Source: Lonicera japonica (Eukaryota > Streptophyta > Magnoliopsida > Dipsacales > Caprifoliaceae). From it: a stretch of DNA of 64,000 bases. The notes beneath the pieces are model-generated. The model had not been told where the DNA came from. It did no database searches and was given only the letters and a program-made list of their open reading frames with translations. How positions within the stretch are numbered: position 1 is the first letter of the stretch; each line of letters begins with the position of its first letter. Location: assembly GCA_021464415.1 (NCBI GenBank), contig CM038467.1, positions 54,208,734-54,272,733 of the forward strand, written 5' to 3'. The position numbers and the translations under genes are program-made. Below, piece by piece: positions 11,074 to 22,950 of the stretch.

Positions 11074-11487
11074 TAATATTTAGGGTAAAAAACACTAAAC
11101 CCCCTCCAACTATCACTTTTTTGCACTAAACCCCCCCCCCCCCCCCATCTTTTAAAAGTGACACTAAACCCCCCCTAAACTATTAGATGTTATCACTTAA
11201 CTCCCAAAATTACATAAATGTCCTTGTACAAAGTTGAGTAAAAAACACTAAACCACCTCAAATTATCACTTTGTGGCATTAAACCCCCCTAAATTATCAC
11301 AACTTAACACTTTACCCCCTAATTTATAAAAGGACATTTATTTACAAGGGCATTTATGTAATTTTGGGGGTTAAGTGATAACATCTAATAGTTTAGGAGG
11401 GTTTAGTGTCACTTGTAAAAGATGGGGGAGTTTAGTGCAAAAAAATGATAGTTGGAGGGGGTTTAGTGTTTTTTACCCTAATATTTA
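11074..11487. mobile_element. Mutator-like terminal-inverted-repeat element with 9-bp duplications
   Basis: A 396-bp element (11083-11478) is flanked by the 9-bp duplication TAATATTTA (11074-11082 and 11479-11487). Its ends are long inverted repeats: GGGTAAAAAACACTAAAC at the left mirrors GTTTAGTGTTTTTTACCC at the right, and pairing continues for well over 100 bases. There is a C run near 11130-11146 in one arm. The 9-bp duplication and long arms suit a non-autonomous Mutator-like element. It has no coding capacity. Confidence 0.88.
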
Positions 11488-12309
11488 AAATTAGATATAT
11501 GTGTACTTGTTTTATTTCTGTTATTCTGTCTGCATTTTATTTGAATAACTTATTGTCAAGTTACAAATAATTTATTATTTCCTCAAAACAAAACCTTGAT
11601 AAAATCATTTTTGAAAACCAAAAAAAAAATAAGTACATTATCTTCCGTATTAAATTAGGTTTTTAAAATCCGGATAGATAAAACTTACTTAGGAATTACA
11701 ATCGGTCATATCACGTCTTTCCTATAGACTGTAATATATCTGATTAAAACTCTCTTTAACGAGTTCAAATTCCATATTGAATTAGTTCTGATAAAGATTC
11801 GAACTTTTCCAAGAGAATCAAAACAAGAAGACCGACATTGTTATTTGAGGAAACAATGCCGGAATATCTTTTTTTTAACACAAAACATTGATTTCATCAT
11901 TTGTACTGTATTTTCAAAACCAAAACATTGGATCACGAAACACAATGGTTTTCATCCTCTTCCCTATTCCACCAAAAAAATTAGGGTTTCTTATAAATCA
12001 TTTTCGGAAAGTAGCAAACTGTTAATAAAAGCATCTAAGTTTTTCAACATATAATAAACATATAAAGCCACTAGAGACCGAAAGGGCGGAATGGGTGCTT
12101 AACACGTTCCCAATCCGTAACATAGTTCCCGAACCCTATAGAACTCTGGTTTTGCAGACAAACGTATAAAGAAAGACTTATTTGTAACATTTCTTTTTAT
12201 ACAACTTTTTGTTCATTTTCTCGTAAAACGTACTAGTGACTCTGAACGAACCCTCTTGCATTTTGAAATATGATAGAGGGACCCCCGATATGATTTATCA
12301 ATAAACTAA

Positions 12310-12850
12310 AGCAAATGGAACGACGGAATCCGTTCTGACGTTTCAAATGCCCAAACTCGGGATCGAGACCTAAGGGTCGCATTTGCTGATTTTCAAACCC
12401 GCCACAACGATTGCATCCTTATTGGCTCTCTTGTAAGAGTCTGGATGAGCAAATACTAGGCTAGGGGCATCATTCTTAGCCTTAATGGACCAACTCTAAG
12501 TTTCCTTAGTCTAGAATAGCAATATTTTATTTCATCCAAGCCAAACTAGTGTCGTGGATTTTATTCAAGGCATCTGTCTTGCTAATTATTCAAATTACAT
12601 TAGGGCTCAATTGCCCCAAAGTTAAATGGGTACATCTAAGAAAATCTATAAGAAGTGGCCATAAAAGCATCCAAATACTAGCTTCCCTAAAGAATGATGT
12701 GTGAATGAGATAATCATTAGGGCCAAGTTTGTACTCCTCGGCAAAAGGGTTTTCATCGGCTTCACAGGCCTCCAACTAAGCCCCTCAGGAATGTAATTTG
12801 CAATAAATTTTGCAATTTGGATGTCATTTATTAGCACTTTCCTACCCATA
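12310..12850 (-). pseudogene. Antisense additional ORF of the Tat element, N-terminal part
   Basis: The - strand reading starts MGRKVLINDIQIAKFIANYI (from 12849). After a frame change it passes through YKLGPNDYLIHTSFF and LLWPLLIDFLRCTHLTLGQL before a stop near 12590. The pattern 'P...L..L.....GQLSPN' is typical of the N-terminal domain of these antisense Tat ORFs. The coding trace weakens below about 12580 and ends at the LTR-like insertion. A TATA-like promoter lies about 300 bases upstream on the same strand. Confidence 0.62.
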
Positions 12851-13149
12851 ACCCAAGATTGAGAAAATCCTAAAGATGATTATGTACTAAAGAATGAGAA
12901 AAATGAAGAAGAACAGAAGATAAATTTGAAGAAAAAAACCAAGAAAAAGTAACAAAAAATTTACTTGATCTAGGAATTCTTGACCTGAAATAGTGCTAAA
13001 AAACACTAAAGGATGGAACTTTTTGGGAGGAAGATGAGTCTTATGAAGATTCCGGTGAGTTTTTAAGTTTTCCAATGGCAAGATTTCAAATTGCAAGAGT
13101 TTTCACTACAAAAAGGAAGAAAAAGTGAGAATTAGAGGTTTATAGAGTG

Positions 13150-13157
13150 TTTATATA
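13150..13157 (-). promoter_or_regulatory. TATA-like promoter of the antisense ORF
   Basis: On the - strand TATATAAA lies just downstream of a GA-rich tract (reverse of CTCTCTCTCTC, 13169-13180) and about 300 bases upstream of the ORF's first exon. This is what a self-contained antisense transcription unit would need. Start site not shown by sequence alone. Confidence 0.45.
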
Positions 13158-13662
13158 GCCACTGTACTCTCTCTCTCTCCTCAAATGGCGCTTTGACTAA
13201 AAAATAGGTAATTAATGATGGAACGCATTTAATGCACGGACCCTATGCAATTAGCCCGCCCATTTTTTGGCACAGTCCAGCCAATGAAAATGTTGACAGT
13301 TGGCCTGATGAACAACTACAACTGTTAGGCATGTATCTTCTCAAAGAAGCCAATATCAATTTAATTTCTTTGATCAATGGATAACTACAAGTATAATTTC
13401 TTACTTGACATCACTTGAGTGACTAGCCGAGCAAATTTTTTTTTCAAGTCGAGCACCTAAGTTTCTGGTCGGCCCACAATCAAAGTCCAGAGGCCTAACT
13501 ATATTACTGATAAACAACCATTATGCCGACCAAGATATATTTGCATTTAACCCGACCATCTGTCAACTATTACTCATTACCGACGAATGTTAACCAACCG
13601 ATCAGTAATCGACCAATGCTGGTCAACCAACATAGGCAAAAATAGCTAAGTTGGAAGATAAG

Positions 13663-14506
13663 TGATGGGAAATAACCACTTGTACAAATGTGAATAAGGT
13701 TAGGGACAACTTGAATCCTAGAGTAGTGCATAAGTTTACTCTTTCTCATAATTTTCATTCATCCTAAACCTTAATGTAATGATATCCTATACATATAAAT
13801 AGGAGCAAAAACCTACAACTAGACAATGAATTCTAGTTATCTTTGCATTCACCCCCATACTTCTTCCTCTCTTTCAAACAAAAACCCTAACTGCTATTAA
13901 GTTTTCTTCAAGCTTTGAGCTAATGAAACAAACACACACACAAGGGAGGATGTACTACCATATTGGGAATTAGAGCCATCGGAGGAACCAACCCCAAAAT
14001 GAAATTTGGTCTCCTTTTTGTTCAATATTGTTGTTGTTCATCATCTTCGTCTATATTTTTTGGTTACCAAACATTAAAATCTAGCTTGATTCCTTTCAAA
14101 ATGATCTTGGTTAGTTTTAAATCACCCACACCTTATACACAAGCTTTGCTATAGAAGAATCAACATTTGGATTTTATAAATTAATTGGAGTTGATAGATT
14201 TTATTTTTCGCATCTAATAGACTCGAAAGACCAAATTAGTGCGAGATAAAGAATAGAGTTTGTCCGGCATGAATTTTAGGAATATGATATAAAAAATATG
14301 ACTTTATTGCCCTATTAGTTTATTATTTTATTCTTGTTTTTAGTTGATATATCATCCTCTAAATTTCTAAGCTAAATTAGGAATTAATTTGAGATAGTGA
14401 GTTGAGATAACGCAGGATCAATCCATCAAGTCCCTAGGATTCTACCTCGCACTTACTTAAGTTAGACTAGGTATCCGATTCATGTACTTGCAAGTATATA
14501 AAACAT
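13663..14506 (+). repeat. Probable 5' LTR of an Athila-type element
   Basis: The stretch begins near TGATGGGAAATAACC, has a TATA box (TATAAATA, 13794-13801), a CA repeat near 13930, and stops just before a primer-binding-like sequence. The right edge is fixed by that sequence; the left edge is estimated from the first TG after the antisense-promoter region. Confidence 0.5.
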
Positions 14507-14509
14507 CCA

Positions 14510-14538
14510 CAAATTTTTTTTGCACTGTTAATGAGGAT
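14510..14538 (+). other. Degenerate Athila primer-binding site region
   Basis: ATTTTTTTTGCACTG followed by TTAATGAGGATT aligns with the Athila junction whose usual form is a T-run, then GGCGCCGTTGCCGGGG. Many positions are mutated, but spacing to gag (about 110 bases) is right. Confidence 0.5.
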
Positions 14539-14650
14539 TTCAAAATTTTGTTTTCCTACCAACTCACTAGTTTAAATTATTTTCTTCTCCTAGTTCCTTT
14601 AAAAAATAGGAGTAGATCTAGTAATGCATGTGCATTGTTTGGAAGAAACA

Positions 14651-16140
14651 ATGGCTAACAAATAAGAAGATACGGAGATTTAAAGGAGCTTTTCTCTTCA
14701 ATCATTAATAACCCTTCGTCATGCATTGTGTTGCCTCCTACTACAACGAACCATTTTGAGCTTAAACCACAAGTGATGCAACTTCTTCCCACTTTTAATG
14801 GAATTGACAAAGAAGATCCTTACCTCCATATTAAGGATTTTCTACAAATTTGTGCCATTTTCAAGTTTCAAATTTTTTCTAATAAGTTGGTTCGGCTATG
14901 TTTATTTCCTTTCTCCTTGAAAAGAAAAACAAGGGCATGACTTAATTCACTACCTTCTAGGTCCATTAATAGTTAGAAGACATTGATTTCTAAATTTTTA
15001 ATTAAACTTTTTCCCATGTCAAAAACAAATGAACTTCCAATGCAGGTATCCAATTTTTGTCAAAAGGATTGTGAAAAATTCCATGAATCGTGGAAAGATC
15101 CAAGGACCTAATTATAAGATGTCCTCACCATGGTTTTGATATTTAGAGATTAGTCCAATATTTTTATAATGGCTTTACTCAAACTAATCGGAACATGAGT
15201 TGAGGCCATGAATAGTGGCAATTTTCTTAGTCTCAGTGAAGAGGAAGCTTACAATTTCCTTGAAAACCTGTCCGAGAGCTCTCAGCAATTGGATTTGTCC
15301 ATAAGAATAAAGTAAAAAAAAAGGCATCTATAAGCTAACTAAAGGTGTAAAGACAAGAAGGCAGTTAGAGTCTCTCAAAGAGGCTTGAAGCGTTAGGTTT
15401 GAGGTTAAATGGCAATTCAGTTAATCAAATTCAAGTTGAAAGATGATGTGTGTGCTAACCCTACTCACACGTCGCAAACTTTCTCCTTTATGGTAGGATT
15501 CTCAAAATTCACGTTATAGCAAGTAAATGTAATGAATGAATACAAAAAAAATCAATAGCCCATTCATAGAGACATACAATCTTGGTTGGAAAAATCACAT
15601 AAACTTTTCGTAAATACAAGCTCAAACCATATCCAATATGGGCGCCCATCAGCTAATGTTCCACGGCAACAACCACCTCTTAGTCTTCACCTCTAGTCAA
15701 TTCATATCCTCTATTTCAACCTGTTTCGCTTGCTCAATTGCCCTATGTCACTTCACAACAATTTTCATCTCTTGAGGACACTCTCAAACAATGCATTCAA
15801 GTGACCACCAAAAATAACTAGACTTTAAGTCAAATGTTGTAAAAAGTCAGGAATAATGGCCTCATGAACATTCAAGCCGTTGGTAGGTTAGAAAGTTGCA
15901 TAATAAGTGAATTGGGTGAGAGAGAAAAGTAAGTATTCGAGTAAACCAATTCCCAATCATAAAGGTAGTTCTTCGGGTGGGACAGTTCCTAACCCTGTAA
16001 TTGCACAAACACAGGGGCTGGTTCAATCCATCAACATACTTAGGTCAAGAAAGGTAATTGACAACAAAGTGAGAATGTCATATAACAAGGATGGAGATAA
16101 AGAAGAAAAGTATATTTTAACTGAGGTTGAGCCTGGACCT
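14651..16140 (+). pseudogene. Athila-type gag (broken)
   Basis: Starting MANK then a stop, the frame soon shows NHFELKPQVMQLLPTFNG and DPYLHIKDFLQIC (14745-14860), followed by RLCLFPFSLKRKTRA and SLPSRSINS. Later frames give MNSGNFLSLSEEEAYNFLE (about 15209-15265). These match the gag of Athila-group Ty3/gypsy elements in order. Stops and frameshifts are frequent, so no capsid-like protein can be made. Confidence 0.82.
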
Positions 16141-16429
16141 TAAGTTGTGAACCAAGACCATCCTGCTAAGCAAGCAAGTATAGATCTTTCGAGTAGGACC
16201 TTTATTTCCAAAGCCCCATTTTCTCATAGGCTGAAAGATAATAAGAAGTGTACTTAATTCGAATAAATCTTAAACGTGTTTAAGCAATTTCAGAGAAACA
16301 TCCATTACTTGATGCAATCAAGAAGTACCTTCATGTGCCAAGTTTTTCAAAGACTTGGTCAATTAAAAGAAGAGGACAAATGTTTCAAAGAAAGCATACT
16401 TAGCTGAATAAGCGAGCTCCATTATTCAA

Positions 16430-16864
16430 TGTAAGATCCATGTCAAGTATAATGATCATGGTTGTCCAACAATTTCATGCAAGATAGGAGATCATCATAT
16501 TGTGTGGGCTTTGGTAAATCTAAAGGCTAATGTGAACTTACTACCATATTCTTTTTCTGTGCAGTTGCATTTAGGAGAATTGAAGCCTGCACCAATGACA
16601 ATCCAACTTATTAATAGGTTAGTGATAATTTATATGGGTGTCATTGAAGATGTTCTAAACAAGGTAGACACTTTCTACTTTCCTATGGAGTTTGTTGTCC
16701 TTGATATTGAGCCCATTCTAAACATAAGATGCCATATTCCTGTGACTTTAAGGCGTCCATTCTTGGTTACATCCAATGCCCTCATCAATTGCAGAAACGA
16801 GGTCATGAAGATTTCTTTTAGGAACTTCATGGCTGAGCTGAATATGACATTGGTAAGACCTTAA
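16430..16864 (+). pseudogene. Athila-type aspartic protease (broken)
   Basis: The 120-residue frame from 16502 reads WALVNLKANVNLLPYSFSVQ then LGELKPAPMTIQLINR and ends in KISFRNFMAELN. It aligns with the retropepsin segment of Athila polyproteins, where the usual motif is DLGASVNLLPYS. Here the catalytic Asp is replaced by Asn (VNLKAN), so even without the surrounding breaks it would be inactive. Confidence 0.8.
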
Positions 16865-17189
16865 TAGACACTTAGATGATGGTTTTGGACAAGTTCATTT
16901 GATTGATAGTCTAGTATAGGAATCTATCTTGCAAACTTGTAAAAAGGACCCACTAGAGGCTTGTCTGTCCTATTTTGGTTGTGATTTTGATATAGATGAA
17001 TCAATAGAGCATGTCAATGCATTCTTAGATTCAGTGCCTCTCATGGGTACACATTCTTTCTAACCAAAGCCAAAGCTTCTCAATTTCTCATAAACTCCTC
17101 AACCTCATTCCATCAAAGAACCACCAAAGTTGTACCTAATGCATTTTTAGGTCCCGCAGAGTCTTTTCCTGTTATCATAGCTTCTAGCC

Positions 17190-17834
17190 TTGATAATGCT
17201 AAAAAAACAATTATGTGAAGTCTTTAATGAGCATAAGGAAGTTATTGGGCGGTCTATCACGGATTTGAAAGGGATCAGTCCGTCAATTGTCATGTACAAG
17301 ATTCATTTAAAAAAGAATGCAAAACCCTCTCATGAACAGTAAATGAGTTGAATCCAAATATACAAGAAGTGGTTAGAATCGAGGTACTTAAGATTCTATT
17401 TGCGGTATTTTTTACCTAATATCTAATAGGAATGGGTGAGCCATGTGCGAGTAGTTCCTAAAAAGTCAAAAATTATAGTGGTAGCCAATTAGCATAATGG
17501 GTTAGTTCCATCTCGTGTTCAGACAAGATGATGTGTTTGTATTGACAAGAATACTCACTTTCCCCTTCCTTACATTGATTAAATGGTGGAAAGGTTAGCC
17601 AATCATGCCTAATATTGCTTTTTGGATGGTTATTCTAGCTATAACCACATTCTAGTTGGTCCATTTGATTAAGAGAATATAAAATTCATATGCCTTTTTA
17701 GTACATTCGCCTACCAACGCATGCCTTTTGGATTATGCAATGAACATGCCACTTTTCAGCAATGCATTATTTCCATATTCTTTAATATGCTAAAGCGATT
17801 CTTAGAGGTTTTCATGGATGAATTTTTTGTGTTT
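17190..17834 (+). pseudogene. Athila-type reverse transcriptase, first part (broken)
   Basis: Translated pieces give DLKGISPSIVMYKIHLKKNA, HVRVVPKKSKIIVV, HFPLPYID, YCFLDGYSSYNHI and QRMPFGLCN, then FLEVFMDEFFVF at 17798-17834. These follow Athila RT order; the catalytic box reads MDEF instead of MDDF. Many stops. Reading breaks exactly at a solo LTR (17840) and resumes at 18488. Confidence 0.85.
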
Positions 17835-18487
17835 TCTTCTGTTGACCTAAAAATTCACTAATCTTGTTTTTATAATAACAATATATTAATCTTGTGTAAT
17901 TTAACAAGTGTGTTGAATATGTATATCCATGTAATATTCAAATACACTTGAAAGTTATTTTATTTTGGTGTTCATCACCAAACTAATTTTATTCATAAAT
18001 TGTGAGAGGTTTTCTCCTAGTTTAGCAAGAGTGCATCTTGTGTTGAGTGTGGTGAGAAGAATCACGCTTGCTTGAGTGTTGTGAGTAGAATAACACTTGC
18101 TTGAGTGTTGTGAGTAGAATAACACATGTTTAGTATAGTGATAAGGATTACACTTATAAGAAGGTTTGATTTTCACCTGTATAAAAATCAATTAGTGGAA
18201 TTTCTCAGGAAAACTACTCGGAGGCAGATATATGGTCTAAACAACCAATCCGCATGAAAAAAAAGGTCGTTGGGTCATTTGGTTCTATCTTTCTAAACTC
18301 AAGCTCTCTATTTTCTTGCATTTATATTTGTTGCTTATTCTTAAGATTGATTACTTTGCATATTTCCTTGATATACATTGAGTTAAAACTTTATTACTTA
18401 AACTTTCTTTAAAATTGTTATAATTCCGCATTAAGTTTTAAAAATCCTATTCACCCCTTTTAGGGTTATTTTTCGACCTACATCTTC
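17835..18487 (+). mobile_element. Solo LTR, copia-like, with TCTTC duplication
   Basis: A 643-bp sequence (17840-18482) begins TGTTGACCTAA and ends CGACCTACA. It is flanked on both sides by TCTTC (17835-17839 and 18483-18487). Inside are three ~29-bp repeats around GAGTGTTGTGAGTAGAATAA (18030-18130), a TATA-like TATAAAAA near 18180, and GGAATTTCTCAGGAAAACTA, features seen in long plant copia LTRs. It splits the Athila reverse transcriptase, whose reading continues on the other side. No internal region is left, so it arose by LTR-LTR recombination. Confidence 0.87.
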
Positions 18488-18573
18488 TTTCTAGGAATCT
18501 TATATCACTTAACTCTAGTCTTAGATATGTGTGAAAAAACAAATATTGTGCTTAACTAGGAGAAAAAATGTAA
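18488..18573 (+). pseudogene. Athila-type reverse transcriptase, continuation after the solo LTR
   Basis: Reading FLGILYHLTLVLDMCEKTNI followed by VLN aligns with the RT stretch that follows the MDDF box (HLSLVLQRCEETNLVLN in relatives). Similarity ends at about 18573, where the Athila element is truncated. Confidence 0.7.
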
Positions 18574-19263
18574 ACAACCTTCCATAGGTTTATAGGTCTT
18601 ATTAAGTATTCTCAAGTAAAAACCCACAATTTATACCATTTATAAGCTTATGTGTAATATTACTAAAGTGTGGGTTTAAGCTAGTTTATACAAGCCATGT
18701 ATATCATCCATCAAGTACTCATGTATTTTGGAAAGCATTTCCATCCTAAAACACACATCAAAATCCATTTATAATAGTGTACCAACATATTTACGAAACC
18801 AATTACGCTATGGTGGGTTTTAAGTTCAAATATGTGAAATTGAATTATGTAAATGGGTATTTTAATTTGATTGTCCAATTAAAGCTATATTAATTGAAAA
18901 TAAACCAAAAAAACATACCATCTCAAGCCATAGCCCATGCATGTGCAAAATCACAAGTTTATATTAAAATCCATATTTTTTAAGTAGAAATTTTAAATGT
19001 AACACATAAAGGATGAAAACCAAGTTTGAGAGTATTCCCACCTCTTGGAAGTAGTGTGATCAAGACTTGATGAGCAATTGATGTTAATGATGGTTGGACC
19101 AAGCTTTCCTCCAAGTCTCTTAAGCTTCAATGGAAGAATGATGATGGAAAAGGTGATGAACAACCAAAACCTAACTAGGGGCGCAAACAAGGAATCATTT
19201 GGGCATCGTATGAGGAAGTTATCACCTTCAAAGGTGGGGGAAAACTCATTTTTGCCGATAAGC
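18574..19263. repeat. LTR-like fragment
   Basis: No coding. The part at 19030-19260 (TCCCACCTCTTGGAAGTAG, then GAATCATTTGGGCATCGTATG and AACTCATTTTTGCCGATAAG) resembles 36125-36840 of the long LTR at 33982-37064, so both probably belong to related Ty3/gypsy LTRs. It stops at a CACTA-like end. Confidence 0.4.
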
Positions 19264-19410
19264 ATTACAACAAAATAGGGAATTAGTAACGGTCATTTTT
19301 TTTTGGTTTAGCAACGGTCAAACCATAACATAAAGGAAAAAATCGTTACTAAAAGTTGGGATCTAATCTTAGAAAATTAATTTAAATTTAGTTAAGGTCT
19401 TGAGAGGCAT
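19264..19410 (+). mobile_element. CACTA-like terminus with subterminal repeats
   Basis: CATTACAACAAAATAGG resembles a CACTA terminal repeat (CACTACAACAAAA). It is followed by TAGTAACGGTC, GCAACGGTC and AAATCGTTACTA, short repeats in both orientations, as expected of CACTA subterminal regions. The same words recur near 30780-30970 and 40230-40440. No transposase was found. Confidence 0.45.
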
Positions 19411-21159
19411 TAGTAACGATAAACCATTGCAAGAGAAATTTCATTTTTTATAAGAAAATTTTATTTTTTATGAGAAAAAACATGAAATGTATTAAGTCAT
19501 TTCGAATTCTTCTCCCAAACGATTCACATATCGCAATCACAGTCTCAGACCTTACTCTCTCTCTTCACTATCTTCGCTTTGTTGTAGTTCTCCCGGCAGT
19601 CCCCTTTATTGCCGGAGTTTCCTCTATCTCACTGTTATCTCATCCCTATTGCGAATCCCATTAATTTTGAATAGCCTAACTTTTAAATCTAAGGCTTCTG
19701 GTGAACATATCTACCCATCCCAATCTCTTTCGCACCTAAAAATCCCTTACTTTTTCCTCAACAATATACAAGAATAAACCTTCAATCACGCTCTAATGTA
19801 ATCACTAGCGCTGTAATCTTTTATCTATCCTCCGGTCGAGGCTGTCACCTCCATCGTTAATGCTAATGCTTCCTCTTCATAGACTCGTTCATTTTGTCGC
19901 CAACAATCACTCCCCATCACTAGTGTCAACTTTGACACCATTAACACCATTCCCAGCAGGTATCTCTATTTCTCTGTGTTGGCTTCTTGATTTTCCCTCT
20001 AGTTTCTCCTTACATGACAATCTTTTATTTAAGTTTTTGCTTTGTTTTAGGCTCTCTTCTTTGTGGATTTTTTTTACCCTAGGTGCAGCTGAACATTTAA
20101 GTACCACATTTATTTAGGGTTGTGGTAAATAATTTCTTATATATGTCCTTCTATAATACAAATTAGAGTTTTATTGTTCATCGACAACGAGCACTAACTT
20201 TAATAATCTAATAATCACAATTGCCTCTCACAAATCTAAGGGTCCAAATATTTTACTTGCGATTTTATTTATTCTTTTATTTTTATTCATTTTCTCTTAT
20301 CTTGGGTCCACTTTTTACTTTCATTTATAATGTTCCCTTTTTTCACAACCAAACCAGAAATCTCCTTTTTCACTTTTTGTAACTTTTTCTCCCTCACTCT
20401 CCATTCTCTCCCCCATCTCCATGGAAAACAAACCCTCCAACCAGCCACTGCGCCACCTTAGGTCAACCATCCAAGTCAACCGTGGTCCAAACCCAGCCAT
20501 GCCGCCATTGTTGCTACCAAATCCAACTATCCACCTGCGGTGCATCGTCTTCAACTCCACTTACACAATGATGCAGCCCCTCCTGTCAACAAAGCAAATA
20601 TCCAATGTTGCCTCAATCTCGAGAACGAAACCAATAATAGATTCTTCCATTTTTCTTTTATTTCATTTTTTTTTTCAATGGGGATTTTAGAATTTATAAT
20701 TTAAATAAAGAAAGAGAGTGGTTTAAAATTTTGTTTCTTTTAAGGTCTAGAAATTTGGAATTTTGGATTAAAAGATAAAATGTAGAAAAGGGAGTGGGTT
20801 TGATAAAAAAATTTAAGGTCTACAATTGAAGAGGGGTTCGATAATTTTGTAGATGTATAATTCTTTTTTACTGTTTTACGGTCTGATTCAGATTGATAAA
20901 ATTTACAAAGATAAAAAAATATATTTAGAAATTTTGAATTGAGAGAGAAAATGTGGAATAAAGAGAGAAAAAGGGGTCTGAAGGGTTTGGTATAATTCAA
21001 ACAGGAAAGTACGGTTAGTGAGATGTTTCAGATGAAAGTATTTTAGTTTATATATAAAAAAAGGTTAAAAAATGAAAAAACTGAACATTTAAAATATCAT
21101 AATATCTAAGTCAAAAGTTTGACCCGTTACCTAGTTAAAGAAATGTTTTATTAAATAAA
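19411..21159. other. Non-coding mosaic, no gene recognised
   Basis: Pyrimidine-rich tracts near 19555-19600 and 20380-20420 and an open frame at 20421-20690 give a gene-like look, but I see no conserved motif, no matching splice sites and no continuation. Could contain captured gene scraps. Confidence 0.3.
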
Positions 21160-22950
21160 CTAGTTTATAGACCTGTGCAATGCGCACGAACTTTACAGTA
21201 ATTATAAAGACATTTTTTTTCTAAAAAAGTATTAAAAGATTCTCAACGACGATATATAAAGAAAAAAGTGAGGATTTCAAATTAAAAATAGAATTTCCTT
21301 GTTGACAGATAAAGAAACAAGTAAAGATGTTTGAAAAGGGAGAAACTTTTACACAATTGATACAAACAATAATCTTTTTATGATATATTCAATATTAACG
21401 CGCTCTATTAAGAATCTCAATTTAATCTTCCACAAATTGATAGTCCATTACATAAGGTATATAAGACGAGGACATTAATAAATCAAACAAAACTTAATAG
21501 ACATAATGTAAAAATTGAGAATAATAGTATACCTTTAAAAAAAATTTGAAATTTTTTATTAATTGAAACCCTATAATGACCAAGGCAGTATGTGGAGATA
21601 AAAATTTTTTTATCTTTAATTGCTTTTTTCTTGCTTGAGTCCCTTTGAAGGTGGAACCCATGAATCACAGACCACGAAAGTATGCAGAAAAAAACACCAA
21701 TTTGTATCCATAAGAAGAAACTAACTTCCAATAATTTTAAAAAACAAAATAAAAATAAAGAGTAATCAATGAGCTTAATAATAGATAGCAACCAAATATT
21801 ATATAATTAGTCAATCAAACCATATGTTTATATTCATCAATTGAAACACCTGATTGGTTGAAAACTTGTAAATTACAACCAAAGATATACATAACTACAT
21901 AGTGAAAATTATAAATAATGTGTAAGATTTTTGGTTGAATTTTAAACATAAAAGAATTTTTTTTTCTTGCACCACTTTAATCAACATGACTTTTTAAAAT
22001 CTTAATTATTGTATATGAAACGTCAAGTATGTAGAATATAAAACCTTTTAAGTTGTTAATATTCATGCCATTGCAGTTGGATTCAAATTAAACTTATATT
22101 ATATCTATAGACTTGAAAATGTGGGTTTTACCCAAATTAAATCAGAGGGGGAAGGGGGGGAGGTTTATATGTCCAAAATTTAGGCAAACTCAAGAGCAAA
22201 AATTAGTACAATTTTTCAATTTTTTGCATTGTCAACATTAAATTTATACATCGAGTTTGCATTTGTAGAACTTGGTTCATAAATGATCGATGAAAAAAAA
22301 AGGAGAATATTTTAGTACACATGCACATAAATAAAAGTATAAAACCATTCATATCTTAGGTTTTATTTTTATCTTCACACATTTTATCGAGCAACCACAT
22401 AGCATGAAATATAAACATAGAGAGCATTGCATCATATACAAACTGTATATAATTACAGTTTAGGAAAACAAATAGAAGAGAAAATTGAAAAGGTAAGAAG
22501 AGAAATAGAACTATTGCAATACTAAATTTTTGCACAGGGGTGAATGCGATGGTGTCAGCGGGGGTTTGTTGCATCGAAGAAATAATTTAATGAGAGAGAG
22601 AAAGTAAATAAAATATGAGAATTTGGGGGGGGGAGGGAGAGTGACGTCAGTTGGTTCAAGCGGTTTTTTAATTTGGGAAGTGGTTTTGTTTTGATATTAA
22701 TAAAGATAAATAGTTTTGAATTTGGACAACAATTATGCTTTGAATTGAAAAGAGAGAAACAATTGAATGTTTAGATGGAAGAGAGAAAGTGGCACATGTC
22801 AAGGATTATAAAAGAGAGATAAAGAAACCTCGAATTGAAAATAAATGTTTTGAATAGAAAAGAGAGAAAATTGATTGATTAGATAGGAGAGATAAAGTGA
22901 CACGTGTCAAGGATCAGATGAAATTCTTCTATTTTTAATATTAGTTGTTG
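21160..22950 (-). mobile_element. Non-autonomous Helitron (- strand)
   Basis: On the - strand the left edge is a Helitron-type 3' end: hairpin CGTGCGCATTGCACAGG (21171-21187), a 7-base spacer, then CTAG at 21160 followed by T. The likely 5' side is near 22950, where the - strand reads ACTAATATTAAAAATAGAAG, but the terminal TC is not certain. Inside there is a ~100-bp direct duplication (22735-22810 and 22846-22920; both contain GACACGTGTCAAGGAT or a variant). No coding. Confidence 0.5.

Larger units (their letters stand above)
10458..12300 (+). repeat. LTR-like insertion with TATA box and leader
   Basis: The block starts TGTGACCCCCAC and interrupts the antisense ORF. It has a TATA box (TATAAATA, 10788-10795) and above it several CGCGCGACA-like words in the presumed U3 (10570-10775). 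A retrotransposon-leader-like stretch follows (about 12060-12290). I could not find a convincing target duplication, so the right boundary is approximate. It contains the Mutator-like element at 11083-11478. Confidence 0.5.

Noticed and set aside
10453..12300. Target duplication TGATC for the LTR-like insertion
   Set aside because: TGATC precedes the left edge but does not recur at a plausible right edge.
20421..20690. 89-codon frame after a CT-rich leader as a host gene
   Set aside because: No conserved residues and no exon continuation; the leader-like look is not enough.
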